From: Pandoraea terrae
GTDB taxonomy: Bacteria; Pseudomonadota; Gammaproteobacteria; Burkholderiales; Burkholderiaceae
Length of the DNA stretch: 64,000 bases
Direction: 5' to 3'
Assembly (NCBI RefSeq): GCF_902459695.1
Contig: NZ_CABPRZ010000007.1
Location: 62,001-126,000 of the forward strand
The notes under the pieces are model-generated. The model did no database searches and had not been told where the DNA came from. It saw only the letters and a program-made list of their open reading frames with translations. Shown piece by piece: positions 53,847 to 62,553 of this stretch. A program made the translations under genes and the position numbers. The first letter of the stretch is position 1; every line of letters begins with the position of its first letter.

Positions 53847-54668
53847 CTAACCCTGCCCCGAGAGACGCGCCGCCAATGCCTTCAGGCGCGGCGCGATCTC
53901 CTCGCGGAACTTCGTTTCGCTGACCGACGACGCCGGGCCGCTGCAGCTGATCGCCAGCCAGCGATTCTGGCGAACATCGCGCAGCGGCACCGCCACCGCG
54001 TTGACCCCTTCGTGCCACTCGCGAAACGAATAGCAGCAACCTTCGCGGCGGTACGTCTCGATCCCCTTTTCCACGCCGGCGGCCAAGGCCGGCCAGTCGC
54101 CCGCATGCTGCGCCCGCAACGCGGCTAGCGTCGCCTCGCGCTCGGGCGGCGTGAGTACGGCAAGATATACGCGCCCCATCGAACTGGTCAGCATCGACAG
54201 GCGCGAGCCGGACGTCAGCCCCAACGTCAACGCCGCGTCGCTGCGCATCGTCTCCAGGTACATCATGTCGAGACCTTCCCGGCATCCCAGCGAAATCGAG
54301 CAGCCCATCTCGCGCGCCAACGCGCGCATGTGCGGCCGGGCAATCGTCAGCATGTCGGCACCGGAGAGGAATGCGTAGCCGAGCGCCAGCACGCCCGCGT
54401 CGAGCGCGTATTTGCCAAGCTCGGCGTCGTAACGGAGATAGCCGAGTTCCGTCAGCGTGTAGGCGAGCCGGCTGATCGTCGCCTTCGGCAAACCGGTGCG
54501 CGCGGCGAGATCGCGATTGCCAAGCATGGCGTCGTCCGGACGGAACGCACGGAGCAGCTCCAGTCCACGGGCCAGCGCCGTCACGAACTTGCGCTCGTCA
54601 TGCGACGGGGGAACGCCATGGGCAAATGCCTCACCGGCGGCGGGTAACAACGGCTTACTGACAGACAT
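53847..54668 (-). CDS. IclR-family regulator of gcdH
   Basis: A 273-residue IclR regulator. The HTH is at residues about 25-85 (FVTALARGLELLRAFRPDDA, RTGLPKATISRLAYTLTELGYL) and the effector domain about 100-260, with SLGCREGLDMMYLETM and CCYSFREWHEGVNAVAVPL. ATG 54668 is chosen over an in-frame ATG at 54725, which would lie in the promoter zone. It is divergent from glutaryl-CoA dehydrogenase with a 19-base palindrome between; regulation of glutarate-lysine-tryptophan end metabolism is the likely task. Confidence 0.92.
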   Translation of the reverse strand: MSVSKPLLPAAGEAFAHGVPPSHDERKFVTALARGLELLRAFRPDDAMLGNRDLAARTGLPKATISRLAYTLTELGYLRYDAELGKYALDAGVLALGYAFLSGADMLTIARPHMRALAREMGCSISLGCREGLDMMYLETMRSDAALTLGLTSGSRLSMLTSSMGRVYLAVLTPPEREATLAALRAQHAGDWPALAAGVEKGIETYRREGCCYSFREWHEGVNAVAVPLRDVRQNRWLAISCSGPASSVSETKFREEIAPRLKALAARLSGQG

Positions 54669-54773
54669 CGGCACACTCCGGGTTGCGGTTTCCGCCGGCC
54701 GCAAACCTTTCTCGATTTGCCCCATTGCCCGGCGAAAAACTTTAGTGTTAAACTAACTTCGATTTCAGAACAT

Positions 54774-54792
54774 TGTTCCGCATTGCGGAACA
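54774..54792. promoter_or_regulatory. Perfect 19-bp IclR operator
   Basis: TGTTCCGCA and TGCGGAACA mirror each other around one central base. An overlapping GAACATTGTTC dyad extends it to the left. It lies between the divergent IclR and gcdH genes, and resembles the TGGAAnnnTTCCA-like sites of IclR proteins in size and symmetry. Confidence 0.8.
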
Positions 54793-54859
54793 TTCGTCAA
54801 GCCGAACGATGCCGCGGGCTTCGTGCCCGGCGCAACAAAGCAACCCTGGAGGAATGGTC

Positions 54860-56053
54860 ATGGCTGGCAATGCAAAATTTCATTGGGAAGATCCGCTGTT
54901 GCTCGACGCGCAGCTCACGAGCGAGGAGCGCATGATCCGCGACGCGTCGGCGGCTTACGCCACCGACAAGCTGGCGCCGCGCGTGCTCGAAGCGTTCCGT
55001 CACGAGAAGACCGACGCCGCGATCTTTCGCGAAATGGGCGAGATCGGCCTGCTCGGCCCGACCATTCCGGAGGAATACGGCGGTCCGGGCCTGAACTATG
55101 TCAGCTACGGGCTGATTGCGCGTGAAGTCGAACGGGTCGATTCGGGCTACCGCTCGATGATGTCGGTGCAGTCGTCGCTGGTGATGGTGCCGATTTACGA
55201 GTTCGGCACCGAAGCGCAGAAGCAGAAGTATCTGCCGAAGCTGGCGAGCGGCGAATGGATCGGCTGCTTCGGTTTGACGGAACCGAATCATGGCTCCGAC
55301 CCGGCCGGCATGACGACGCGCGCCAAGCGCGTGCCGGGCGGCTTCGAGCTTTCGGGCGCCAAGATGTGGATCACGAATTCGCCGATCGCCGACGTGTTTG
55401 TCGTATGGGGCAAGCTCGCCGACGACGAAGGCCGCGAACAAATCCGCGGCTTCATCCTCGAGAAGGGCTGGAAAGGCCTGTCGGCCCCCGCGATTCACGG
55501 CAAGGTCGGCCTGCGCGCCTCGATTACCGGCGAGATCGTCATGGACCAGGTGTTTGTGCCGGAAGAGAACCTCATGCCGAAGGTGTCCGGCCTGAAGGGA
55601 CCGTTCACCTGCCTGAACTCCGCACGCTACGGCATCGCCTGGGGCGCCCTCGGCGCCGCCGAATCCTGCTGGCACACGGCACGCCAATACGTGCTCGACC
55701 GCCAGCAGTTCGGGCGTCCGCTGGCCGCGAACCAACTGATCCAGAAGAAGCTGGCCGACATGCAGACGGAGATCACGCTCGGCCTGCAAGGCTGCCTGCG
55801 TCTGGGCCGCATGAAGGATGAAGGCACGGCGGCCGTGGAGATCACGTCGATCATGAAGCGCAATTCGTGCGGCAAGGCACTCGACGTGGCGCGTCTGGCG
55901 CGCGACATGCTTGGCGGCAACGGCATCTCCGACGAATTCGGCGTCGCCCGCCATCTGGTCAACCTCGAAGTGGTCAACACGTACGAGGGCACGCACGACA
56001 TCCACGCCCTGATCCTGGGCCGTGCGCAAACGGGCATCCAGGCGTTCTTCTGA
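54860..56053 (+). CDS. gcdH: Glutaryl-CoA dehydrogenase
   Basis: A 397-residue FAD acyl-CoA dehydrogenase that oxidises and decarboxylates glutaryl-CoA to crotonyl-CoA. It opens [19 protein letters not shown], has [22 protein letters not shown] near residue 135, [18 protein letters not shown] near 165, [18 protein letters not shown] near 255, and retains the catalytic glutamate in [22 protein letters not shown] near 370. ATG 54860 has GGAGGA at the right distance; the ATG at 54854 is too close to it. Controlled by the divergent IclR. Confidence 0.95.
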   Translation: MAGNAKFHWEDPLLLDAQLTSEERMIRDASAAYATDKLAPRVLEAFRHEKTDAAIFREMGEIGLLGPTIPEEYGGPGLNYVSYGLIAREVERVDSGYRSMMSVQSSLVMVPIYEFGTEAQKQKYLPKLASGEWIGCFGLTEPNHGSDPAGMTTRAKRVPGGFELSGAKMWITNSPIADVFVVWGKLADDEGREQIRGFILEKGWKGLSAPAIHGKVGLRASITGEIVMDQVFVPEENLMPKVSGLKGPFTCLNSARYGIAWGALGAAESCWHTARQYVLDRQQFGRPLAANQLIQKKLADMQTEITLGLQGCLRLGRMKDEGTAAVEITSIMKRNSCGKALDVARLARDMLGGNGISDEFGVARHLVNLEVVNTYEGTHDIHALILGRAQTGIQAFF

Positions 56054-56245
56054 TCGCCAGGGTACGCCGGGACCGGGCCTGGGGCCTGATGCCGGCGTGT
56101 TCGAGCATGGGTGATGTCGTCGTCGTGGGTGGCATCGCCCGATGCGCAGACGTTTTATGCGCAGACGCTTTTCGTCGCCGCTGGCCGCATGTTGCGGGCC
56201 GTCAATCCCCCTCGGATACGAAAACGTCCACACGAAACGTCAAAT

Positions 56246-56275
56246 AAAAAAGCCAGCCCCCACGAGGGGCTGGCC
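56246..56275 (-). terminator. Rho-independent terminator of the peroxiredoxin gene
   Basis: Minus-strand stem GCCAGCCCC and GGGGGCTGGC around a short loop, followed by TTTTTT. It lies about 55 bases after the peroxiredoxin stop. Confidence 0.88.
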
Positions 56276-56328
56276 CAATCGGCGCACGGTCTTGCGCCGG
56301 AATACCGATAATCGCCGGGCTGCCTGGC

Positions 56329-56967
<639 letters not shown>

Positions 56968-57185
56968 TTACGGTCTCCTAGAGGTCGTTCAACAGAGTGG
57001 GTAGAGACTAAAGGATGGCCAGCTTATCCAGAAAGACTAAAATGTTTGTTACAAATAATTTTTCGCTATATAGCCTCGCACGGGTGTTGCTTTCTGGCAA
57101 CGGCCCGATGATCGTTGTACGATAACACCTAAGGCGCTCAACCGATTGCCGCCGCAGCTCCAATCACATCGCGGGGGATAACACC

Positions 57186-57488
57186 ATGGCGGAAGTTAAC
57201 AAGGAGAAATTCATGACAGATATCAAGACTGTATTGGCCGATGCGGAAGACCTGCTCAAGCAAGCGGCAAACACCACCGGCGAGCGCGCATCCGAGTTGA
57301 GTGATCGCGCGCTCACCTTGCTCAAGCAAGCGAAAGAAAAGGCCTCCGACGTTCAGGTCGTGGTTGTGGAGAAGAGCAAGCAGGCGGCTCGCGTCACCGA
57401 CGATTACGTGCACGATCACCCGTGGCAGGCCGTGGGCATTGCCGCCGGCGTCGGCGTGGTGGTCGGTCTGCTCCTGAACCGCAGGTAA
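57186..57488 (+). CDS. DUF883/ElaB-YqjD family protein
   Basis: A 100-residue membrane-anchored protein of the ElaB/YqjD/DUF883 family. A long amphipathic helix (residues about 8-70, rich in A, K and E) precedes a single C-terminal transmembrane helix (VGIAAGVGVVVGLLLNRR) with the RR tail typical of the family. E. coli homologues sit in the inner membrane and some bind 100S or 70S ribosomes in stationary phase. An in-frame ATG at 57213 has a better ribosome site (AAGGAG), but the longer form fits what I recall of the family. It is first in an ElaB-YqjE-YqjK-like set. Confidence 0.88.
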   Translation: MAEVNKEKFMTDIKTVLADAEDLLKQAANTTGERASELSDRALTLLKQAKEKASDVQVVVVEKSKQAARVTDDYVHDHPWQAVGIAAGVGVVVGLLLNRR

Positions 57489-57546
57489 TTGCACGGCGAG
57501 TCCGTCCGACCGGCGCGAATGGTTTGGCGGGCCGCCAGCTTAGCCT

Positions 57547-57930
57547 ATGCCCAACAATAACAGTAAGTCCCCGCCGCTGCCCTCAATGCGGCGGATTGCC
57601 AGCTCGTTGCTCGAGATCGCCCGATCGCGCATCGAACTGATCGGCATCGAACTGACGGAAGAGAAGGAGCGCCTGCTCGGCGTCGCGTTCCTGGGCCTCG
57701 CCGCCATGCTGCTCGGAATGCTGGCGCTGGTCGTGTTGACGGGGCTGATCATTGTGCTGTTCTGGGATACGTGGCGTTGGCAGGCGATGACTGTCATTGT
57801 GGTCGTTTACGTGCTGCTCGCCGCGTGGTGCGCGGCGCGTGCACGCACGATCCTGCGGGAAGCGCCGATGCCCTTCGAGGCCACGTTGGCCGAATTCGAG
57901 AAGGATCGCGACGCTTTGCGTCCGGACTGA
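57547..57930 (+). CDS. YqjE/phage holin superfamily III-like protein
   Basis: A 127-residue protein with two transmembrane helices (residues about 38-66, LGVAFLGLAAMLLGMLALVVL, and 75-95, AMTVIVVVYVLLAAWCAA) in the DUF1469/Phage_holin_3_6 family. The N-terminal helix SLLEIARSRIELIGIELTEEKER is the family mark. In E. coli yqjE lies between yqjD and yqjK, and the same order holds here. Despite its name, it is a chromosomal envelope protein and no sign of phage is nearby. Confidence 0.88.
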   Translation: MPNNNSKSPPLPSMRRIASSLLEIARSRIELIGIELTEEKERLLGVAFLGLAAMLLGMLALVVLTGLIIVLFWDTWRWQAMTVIVVVYVLLAAWCAARARTILREAPMPFEATLAEFEKDRDALRPD

Positions 57931-57942
57931 AGGAGCGAGGCG

Positions 57943-58401
57943 ATGCCCAACGACCCCTATCACGCGCGGCCGCAACGGCGATCGCGGCGTTCGCGCAGCG
58001 CCATGCTTGAGATCCGCAAGGAGATCGTGCTCACGCGCATTGCCGTCGAGCGTGCCGAACTGGCGCAGGTGTCGCGCCAAACACGCGAACGCCTGCGCGG
58101 CTTCCGCTGGCTGCGGCTGGTCGTGCCGGGCTTGTCCGGCCTCGGCGGCCGTGGCGGTGCGAGCCTCAGCCGTCTGCTCGAACGCTATCCCTATATCAGT
58201 TCGGTCGCGTCGCTGGCACTGACCGGCGCGACGCGCACATTGCTCGGCAAGGCCGCGCGCCCGCTGCTGAAATGGGGCGGCATCGGCATGCTCGCCTGGC
58301 AAGGCGTGCGCCTGTGGCAGAAGACGGTGGCCGAGGGCCGCGCCGAGAAAACGGTTGCCGCGGCGTCCGACGACGGCAGCGGCTCACCGCCGCTGATGTA
58401 G
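57943..58401 (+). CDS. YqjK-position protein, unknown function
   Basis: A 152-residue basic protein following the yqjE-like gene by 12 bases. The N-terminal third is highly charged with a helical segment KEIVLTRIAVERAELAQVSR, and a weakly hydrophobic segment lies near residues 108-125 (LLKWGGIGMLAWQGVRLWQK). By position it corresponds to YqjK, although sequence likeness is limited. Its end overlaps the convergent minor pilin gene by 18 bases. Function unknown. Confidence 0.75.
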   Translation: MPNDPYHARPQRRSRRSRSAMLEIRKEIVLTRIAVERAELAQVSRQTRERLRGFRWLRLVVPGLSGLGGRGGASLSRLLERYPYISSVASLALTGATRTLLGKAARPLLKWGGIGMLAWQGVRLWQKTVAEGRAEKTVAAASDDGSGSPPLM

Positions 58402-58932
58402 CGCCGCCGCGGCGCACGCACCGGCGTCGGCATGCGTGAGCTGCCTGGGACGCCCGAACGCATTCACGACGATGCAACGCCGGTCACCGTTTGCTGCGAA
58501 CATCACGCTGCCCGACAGCCACTGCCAGGCGCCGCTGCGCGCAAAGCCGCTCGCATCAAAGGACACGGACGGCAATTCGCCGGCCGTCAGCCGGGTGCGT
58601 GCCACGATGAACGACGCCAGCGCCGGGTGACGTGTAAGTTCGACCTCGTTGAAGTCAATGCGGCCATTCAGGTTATCGTCGACAAACGTCATCCAGCCGC
58701 TGCGCCAGTCGCCGCCGTCCATCGGCGCCACCGTAACGCGCTGTTGACGCGCCATTGCCTCGCCGCGCGCCTGATGTAGCGTCGTCAGGAACGCATGCGA
58801 TGCGGCGTCGAGGGCAATGCGTGCGCGAAGCGCATTGAACGATGGCGCTGCGGCCGTTGCCACCGCTGCCGCGATCGCCAGCACGACCAACATTTCCAGC
58901 ATGGTGAAGCCGCGCCGATCGTTCGGCCTCAT
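58384..58932 (-). CDS. Type IV minor pilin, GspH/FimT type
   Basis: A 182-residue pseudopilin. The prepilin motif RRGFTMLEMLVVLAIAAAVA at residues about 6-25 has the cleavage Gly, Phe+1 and Glu+5, followed by the N-terminal alpha spine. The C-terminal domain holds the GspH pattern (SGWMTFVDDNLNGRIDFNE near residue 95, FAANGDRRCIVVNAFGRPR near 150). It starts at 58932, overlapping the PilX stop by ATGA. It would be processed by PilD and prime pilus assembly. Last gene of the minor pilin operon as visible. Confidence 0.9.
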   Translation of the reverse strand: MRPNDRRGFTMLEMLVVLAIAAAVATAAAPSFNALRARIALDAASHAFLTTLHQARGEAMARQQRVTVAPMDGGDWRSGWMTFVDDNLNGRIDFNEVELTRHPALASFIVARTRLTAGELPSVSFDASGFARSGAWQWLSGSVMFAANGDRRCIVVNAFGRPRQLTHADAGACAAAALHQRR

Positions 58933-59651
58933 CGCGCACGACCTTGACGCTGCACCTCGTGTTGCAGCACATGCCACGCCACGATTTCCCGCCAACTCAG
59001 CCGCCCGGCGGGCCAAAGGTCGGCTTCCCGCCCGGCCGCATCCTCCGCCCTCATCGGCAAACGGTAGGTTGATTGCAGATAGACCACGGTCCCCGGCAGT
59101 CTGCCGCGACCGCGCGCGGTCATCCGGTACAAGCCGCGCATGCCAGGCAAGCGCTCGATCAGGTAACGCGCCGACGCCGCCGGCCTGGGCTCGGCCTGAC
59201 CGCCGACGTTTTGCCGATCAGGCGGCTGTGCGCCTCCCGTGTATGTACCTGGTGCGACCACTGCTGCATCATCGTCCCAATTCGCGACACGCCATGCGGG
59301 CCATTGGACATTTGCCCGGCCTCGTCGAACCATCGACGGCGGCAACGTCACCGGTCCGGCATAGACGCCATGCAGGCCGGCCAGTTTTTCGGCCGGCACA
59401 GCGAATTGCGCCGCGCGGGCGCCCTGCGACAGATCGGCCTCTCCGTCGGCGAGCGCCGCATCAGCCGCTGCGAACGCGAGCTCACGGTCAGTGGCGTACG
59501 CCGCATACCGGCTGGCCTGCTGCGCCGAACGCGAGCCGGCCGCCGCAACCGTCAACATCATGCTGATGAGGACGAGCACGACGATCATCACCATGCCTTG
59601 CTGCCGTTGCGGCCCCACGGCACCGGAACGCGGGTGCGGCCGGTGCATCAT
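58929..59651 (-). CDS. pilX: Minor pilin PilX-like
   Basis: A 240-residue PilX-like pilus assembly protein. The N-terminal QQGMVMIVVLVLISMMLTVAAAG (quoted in part: a Gln-Gln-Gly then an unbroken hydrophobic helix) and AYATDRELAFAAADAALADG near residue 55 match the PilX/PilX_N pattern. It lacks the Glu+5, as most PilX proteins do not follow the pilin consensus strictly. ATG 59651 overlaps the pilW stop, and the end overlaps the FimT-like gene, so translation is coupled on both sides. Confidence 0.82.
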   Translation of the reverse strand: MMHRPHPRSGAVGPQRQQGMVMIVVLVLISMMLTVAAAGSRSAQQASRYAAYATDRELAFAAADAALADGEADLSQGARAAQFAVPAEKLAGLHGVYAGPVTLPPSMVRRGRANVQWPAWRVANWDDDAAVVAPGTYTGGAQPPDRQNVGGQAEPRPAASARYLIERLPGMRGLYRMTARGRGRLPGTVVYLQSTYRLPMRAEDAAGREADLWPAGRLSWREIVAWHVLQHEVQRQGRAR

Positions 59652-60541
59652 GCTGGCGTCCGGCCGCTGTCGGGCGCCCACCTGTTGCGCAGCGTCACGA
59701 CGAAGAAGAACGCGCGCAGACGATACGGCCGTGCCTGGCGCAGTTGGAGTCTCTGCACTCCGCCATGCGCGGCATCGAATATCTCAAGGGTTTGGGTCGC
59801 TGACGCCGGGCGCCCGCGCAACCCGCCGCCACGCAGCACCAGTGCGACGGCGACCCGGCGCACCGCCGGCAACGCGTTGTCCGATAGTTCGGCTGCCGGA
59901 ATCCACCGCAGCGCAACGTCGTCTCGCCCGACAGCCGCGACACCCAACCGAATATGCATCGCTTCGACGCCTTCGACCAGCGCCTGTGCCCTGTAGGTGC
60001 CCGTTGCGTCGGCATACCGGCAAAAGAGCGCAGGCACGCCGTCGTCGGCGCGCGCCACAAAAAACGTGCTTCGCGATACATCCGCCCTCCCCTTCGGCCC
60101 CGGCACGCGGCGCCCGGCGCAGTCGAGCACGCTGCCGTCGCCTAAACCCTCAGCCGACCGTGCGCCGGCTGCCAAACCGGATCCGTGATGACTAACCTCG
60201 AGTAGTGCGCTACGGCGCGGCGCCGCCCGGCAGGCATCGGCGTCCCCCGCGCAGGACCCACGCACCCTCAGGGCAGGCCAGCGATCCCGAGCTGGCGCTA
60301 TGACTGCCCCAGTCGCAGGGTCAACGTTTCGATAACCCGCGATACGGACCGCGCGTTGCAGCATCGACATGGCGAACGCCGCCCGTTGATGCAGGTCGGC
60401 CCACTCGACCTGCACGCGATAGTTACGCTGCACCTGCCCCAGAAACGCGACGCCGGCGAGCATCGTCAGCGTACCGACCGCGAGCGCCAACAGCGATTCA
60501 AGCAACGTGAAACCGGCCGAGAGCCGTGCGCGCATCGTCAT
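59648..60541 (-). CDS. pilW: Minor pilin PilW-like
   Basis: A 297-residue PilW-like minor pilin. The prepilin motif SAGFTLLESLLALAVGTLTM lies near residues 7-26, followed by the conserved LHQRAAFAMSMLQRAVRIAGYRN near 50, which is the PilW family mark. The rest is a beta-rich head domain. The start at 60541 overlaps the stop of the small PilV-like gene (ATGA) and the end overlaps pilX. It acts with PilV, PilX and FimT in the priming complex at the pilus tip. Confidence 0.88.
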   Translation of the reverse strand: MTMRARLSAGFTLLESLLALAVGTLTMLAGVAFLGQVQRNYRVQVEWADLHQRAAFAMSMLQRAVRIAGYRNVDPATGAVIAPARDRWPALRVRGSCAGDADACRAAPRRSALLEVSHHGSGLAAGARSAEGLGDGSVLDCAGRRVPGPKGRADVSRSTFFVARADDGVPALFCRYADATGTYRAQALVEGVEAMHIRLGVAAVGRDDVALRWIPAAELSDNALPAVRRVAVALVLRGGGLRGRPASATQTLEIFDAAHGGVQRLQLRQARPYRLRAFFFVVTLRNRWAPDSGRTPA

Positions 60542-60738
60542 CGCGGCCGCTGCGGTAACCGCGTCCATGCCGCAACCCCATCGACGTCCCAGGCAAGCGC
60601 GGATGCTCGCACCGACGCCACGATTTGCGCATGCGTATCAGAAGCCTGCGATTGCGTAACACCGCTCAACACCAGCAACAATGCCGACATGGCGATCGCC
60701 GCGTCCAGCAGGCACCCGCCTCGTTGTCCTGATTTCAT
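60538..60738 (-). CDS. Short, degenerate PilV-like minor pilin
   Basis: A 66-residue protein in the place where pilV normally lies. GQRGGCLLDAAIAMSALLLV resembles a type III or IV leader and N-terminal helix, but Phe+1 and Glu+5 are missing (Cys+1, Ala+5 after Gly), and the globular domain is nearly absent (PilV is usually above 130 residues). It is still coupled to pilW by an ATGA overlap. It may be a truncated remnant kept as a translational leader, or a reduced pilin. Confidence 0.6.
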   Translation of the reverse strand: MKSGQRGGCLLDAAIAMSALLLVLSGVTQSQASDTHAQIVASVRASALAWDVDGVAAWTRLPQRPR

Positions 60739-60798
60739 TTGTCCCTCGCCCTGATTGAAGATGAGGACGATGGTGCCGCTGTCGCCTGCGCGCGGCTA

Positions 60799-60884
60799 TC
60801 GGACAACACCGCATTGCCGGGCCCCGACGGCCGTACGCCGTCGCTTTCGGGTGGGTCTGTGGCGACGTTCGGACAACACCGCAT
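60799..60884. repeat. 16-base direct repeat 70 bases apart
   Basis: TCGGACAACACCGCAT occurs at 60799-60814 and 60869-60884. Both lie upstream of the minor pilin operon and downstream of the ACBP gene, in sequence without a believable gene. It could be a trace of a small duplication or a regulator site. Confidence 0.6.
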
Positions 60885-60892
60885 ACCCAAAC

Positions 60893-60919
60893 AAAACGGC
60901 AACCGAAGTTGCCGTGTTT
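60893..60919 (-). terminator. Rho-independent terminator of the ACBP gene
   Basis: Minus-strand stem CGGCAAC pairs with GTTGCCG around TTCG, flanked by AAACA and TTTTGTTT. It lies about 50 bases after the ACBP stop. Confidence 0.85.
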
Positions 60920-60970
60920 GTGTATCGGCGCATTCTGTCGCCGCGACGACAGGCGCTTTGGTCACGCGGC

Positions 60971-61228
60971 TTACGCGCGCAGCGACTCGATCAAGGCCAC
61001 GTAGGCGGTCTTTGCATCGTCCGCCGGCGTGCCTTTGAGCATCGACCACGCATCGTATTTTGCGCGATCGACCATCTCCATCATGCCTGGACGCTTGCCG
61101 TCGACGTCGCCGTGGGTACTTTGCTTGTAGAGCGCGTAAATGCGCAACAGTGTCAGGTTGTCCGGACGTTCCGTCAGCGTTTTCGACGCCGCCACCGCCG
61201 CCTCGAAGCGGGTTTGCAGATCGTTCAT
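60971..61228 (-). CDS. Acyl-CoA-binding protein
   Basis: An 85-residue acyl-CoA-binding protein (ACBP), a four-helix bundle that binds medium- and long-chain acyl-CoA in the cytosol. Family marks are LTLLRIYALYKQSTHGDVDGKRP with the YALYKQ contacts, then KYDAWSMLKGTPADDAKTAYV. This is full length for the family (about 86). ACBP is common in eukaryotes and found in a subset of proteobacteria including Burkholderiales. AGGGAGGGAC precedes the ATG. Monocistronic, with a terminator downstream. Confidence 0.93.
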   Translation of the reverse strand: MNDLQTRFEAAVAASKTLTERPDNLTLLRIYALYKQSTHGDVDGKRPGMMEMVDRAKYDAWSMLKGTPADDAKTAYVALIESLRA

Positions 61229-61845
61229 TTTGTCCCTCCCTGGACGTTCAGCTTATAAGATTACTGCCGTGCAAGGATACCGGCGAAGCGCTTCGTCAAG
61301 ATAGGGGCCGCCGTAGAATCCGGCGTCTAATCCACGTATTGGGACAAATGCCGAAACGTGGATGAGATTTATCCGAGCAGCAACGGAAATTGTTGAAAAT
61401 CCACTCTCGGCCGGACTCGGCTATTCGGCTACGCTGCGCACACTTACTGCACTTCGACCGTTGCGATCGTTCACGATCGGGCCGTGACAGGCGGAGTGCG
61501 ATGTCCGCTTTTGAGTGACATGGGCGGCCGAACCCGACTGCAGATTCAACCGGTCAACGCGGCGTTGGCTCAACGGCAGGTATCGGAGTGGAGCAGCCGC
61601 CCAGTGTTACTGTTCCGGGGCAGCAGGTCGCCAGAGCAGACGCATGCTTTGGCACAGGAGACGTCCGCTCTCAGTCCATCTGCAGCCGTTCGCCGAAGGA
61701 CTAGCCTGAATAGGTATTCGATGGTCAGGCAGAACGGGATGGCGGCATCGGGAGAAGGTAGCGGCCGGATACCGGAAAATCGACCATGAAGCCCCTATCG
61801 CCCTGCAAGCCCAGGGGGAACCCGAGGTCGATCCAGGAACCTCGG
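61229..61845. other. About 600 bases with no recognisable gene
   Basis: The stretch has no frame with convincing codon use. It holds two small dyads (CCACGT/ACGTGG at about 61330-61360 and CGATC/GATCG-like near 61465-61480). A minus-strand frame around 61725-61850 reads like a protein end (SWIDLGFPLGLQGDRGFMVD), which could be the relic of a gene cut off by the neighbouring YafY gene. Composition changes here from very GC-rich to more balanced, which suits the edge of an acquired segment. Confidence 0.4.
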
Positions 61846-62553
61846 CTACCTATCATCTTGTTGCCTACGCCGAAGCTCTTCCTGAGCACGCCATTCCTTG
61901 ACAAGCTGCCGGCGGTTACGAGCGTAGTGATCGTCCAGGAAATCGACCTTAACAATGCGGTCGGTACGAAAGAGGCGAAAGTCGCCACGCAACTCGCACC
62001 ATCCAGCAATGAACCGCCGTGATTCGACGAAACCGAGCATGATCGGCCAGATGGTCCGCTCCGACACGGCCCCGTTTTGATCCGTGTACATGATGTACAT
62101 CTTGCGCTGCTCGCGCATTGCTCGTCGGACCCGCACCAAATCGACGCCAGCTGTGTCCTCCTTTTTGCGCCCAATATAGAGCGCATCATCGTCCAAGACC
62201 CGCCTCGTCTCAGGAGGAAGCACCCCGCCGATTTTGGCGAGCGCGTTCTGGGCAGCGAGCGCTAAAGCATCGTCAGTCTGGCGGCTGACCCACTGTGCGC
62301 CTGCTACGAGCGCTTGCAATTCTTCCTCTGTGAATGACAGAGGTGGCAGAAGGAATCCCGGTCGCAGTATGTAGCCGACGCCTGGTGCGCCATCGATATC
62401 GGCGCCCATGGCTTGTAGCGTGGCGATGTCACGACGGATCGTGCGCAGCGACACACCAGTCTCGCGCGCAAGTACTTCGCCGGACACCGTTCCACGGTGT
62501 CGGCGCAGCACCTGCATGAGGTCGAATAATCGGTGGCTTCGTGACACGCTCAA
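61846..62553 (-). CDS. YafY-type regulator with HTH and WYL domains
   Basis: A 235-residue regulator. Residues 1-60 form a DeoR-like HTH_11 (SRSHRLFDLMQVLRRHRGTV, TGVSLRTIRRDIATLQAMGA), the middle has GVGYILRPGFLLPPLSFTEEE, and residues about 135-205 form the WYL domain (MYIMYTDQNGAVSERTIWPI, then RRFIAGWCELRGDFRLFRTDRI). WYL domains bind small ligands or nucleic acid and occur often in regulators of defence or of small oxidoreductases. Its start overlaps the stop of the upstream dehydrogenase gene by ATGA, so it is the regulator in that operon. Confidence 0.92.
   Translation of the reverse strand: MSVSRSHRLFDLMQVLRRHRGTVSGEVLARETGVSLRTIRRDIATLQAMGADIDGAPGVGYILRPGFLLPPLSFTEEELQALVAGAQWVSRQTDDALALAAQNALAKIGGVLPPETRRVLDDDALYIGRKKEDTAGVDLVRVRRAMREQRKMYIMYTDQNGAVSERTIWPIMLGFVESRRFIAGWCELRGDFRLFRTDRIVKVDFLDDHYARNRRQLVKEWRAQEELRRRQQDDR

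Noticed and set aside
57547-57930. Phage holin label for the YqjE-like protein
   Set aside because: The DUF1469 family carries that name in databases, but no lysis, structural or integrase genes are near and the yqjD-yqjE-yqjK order explains it.
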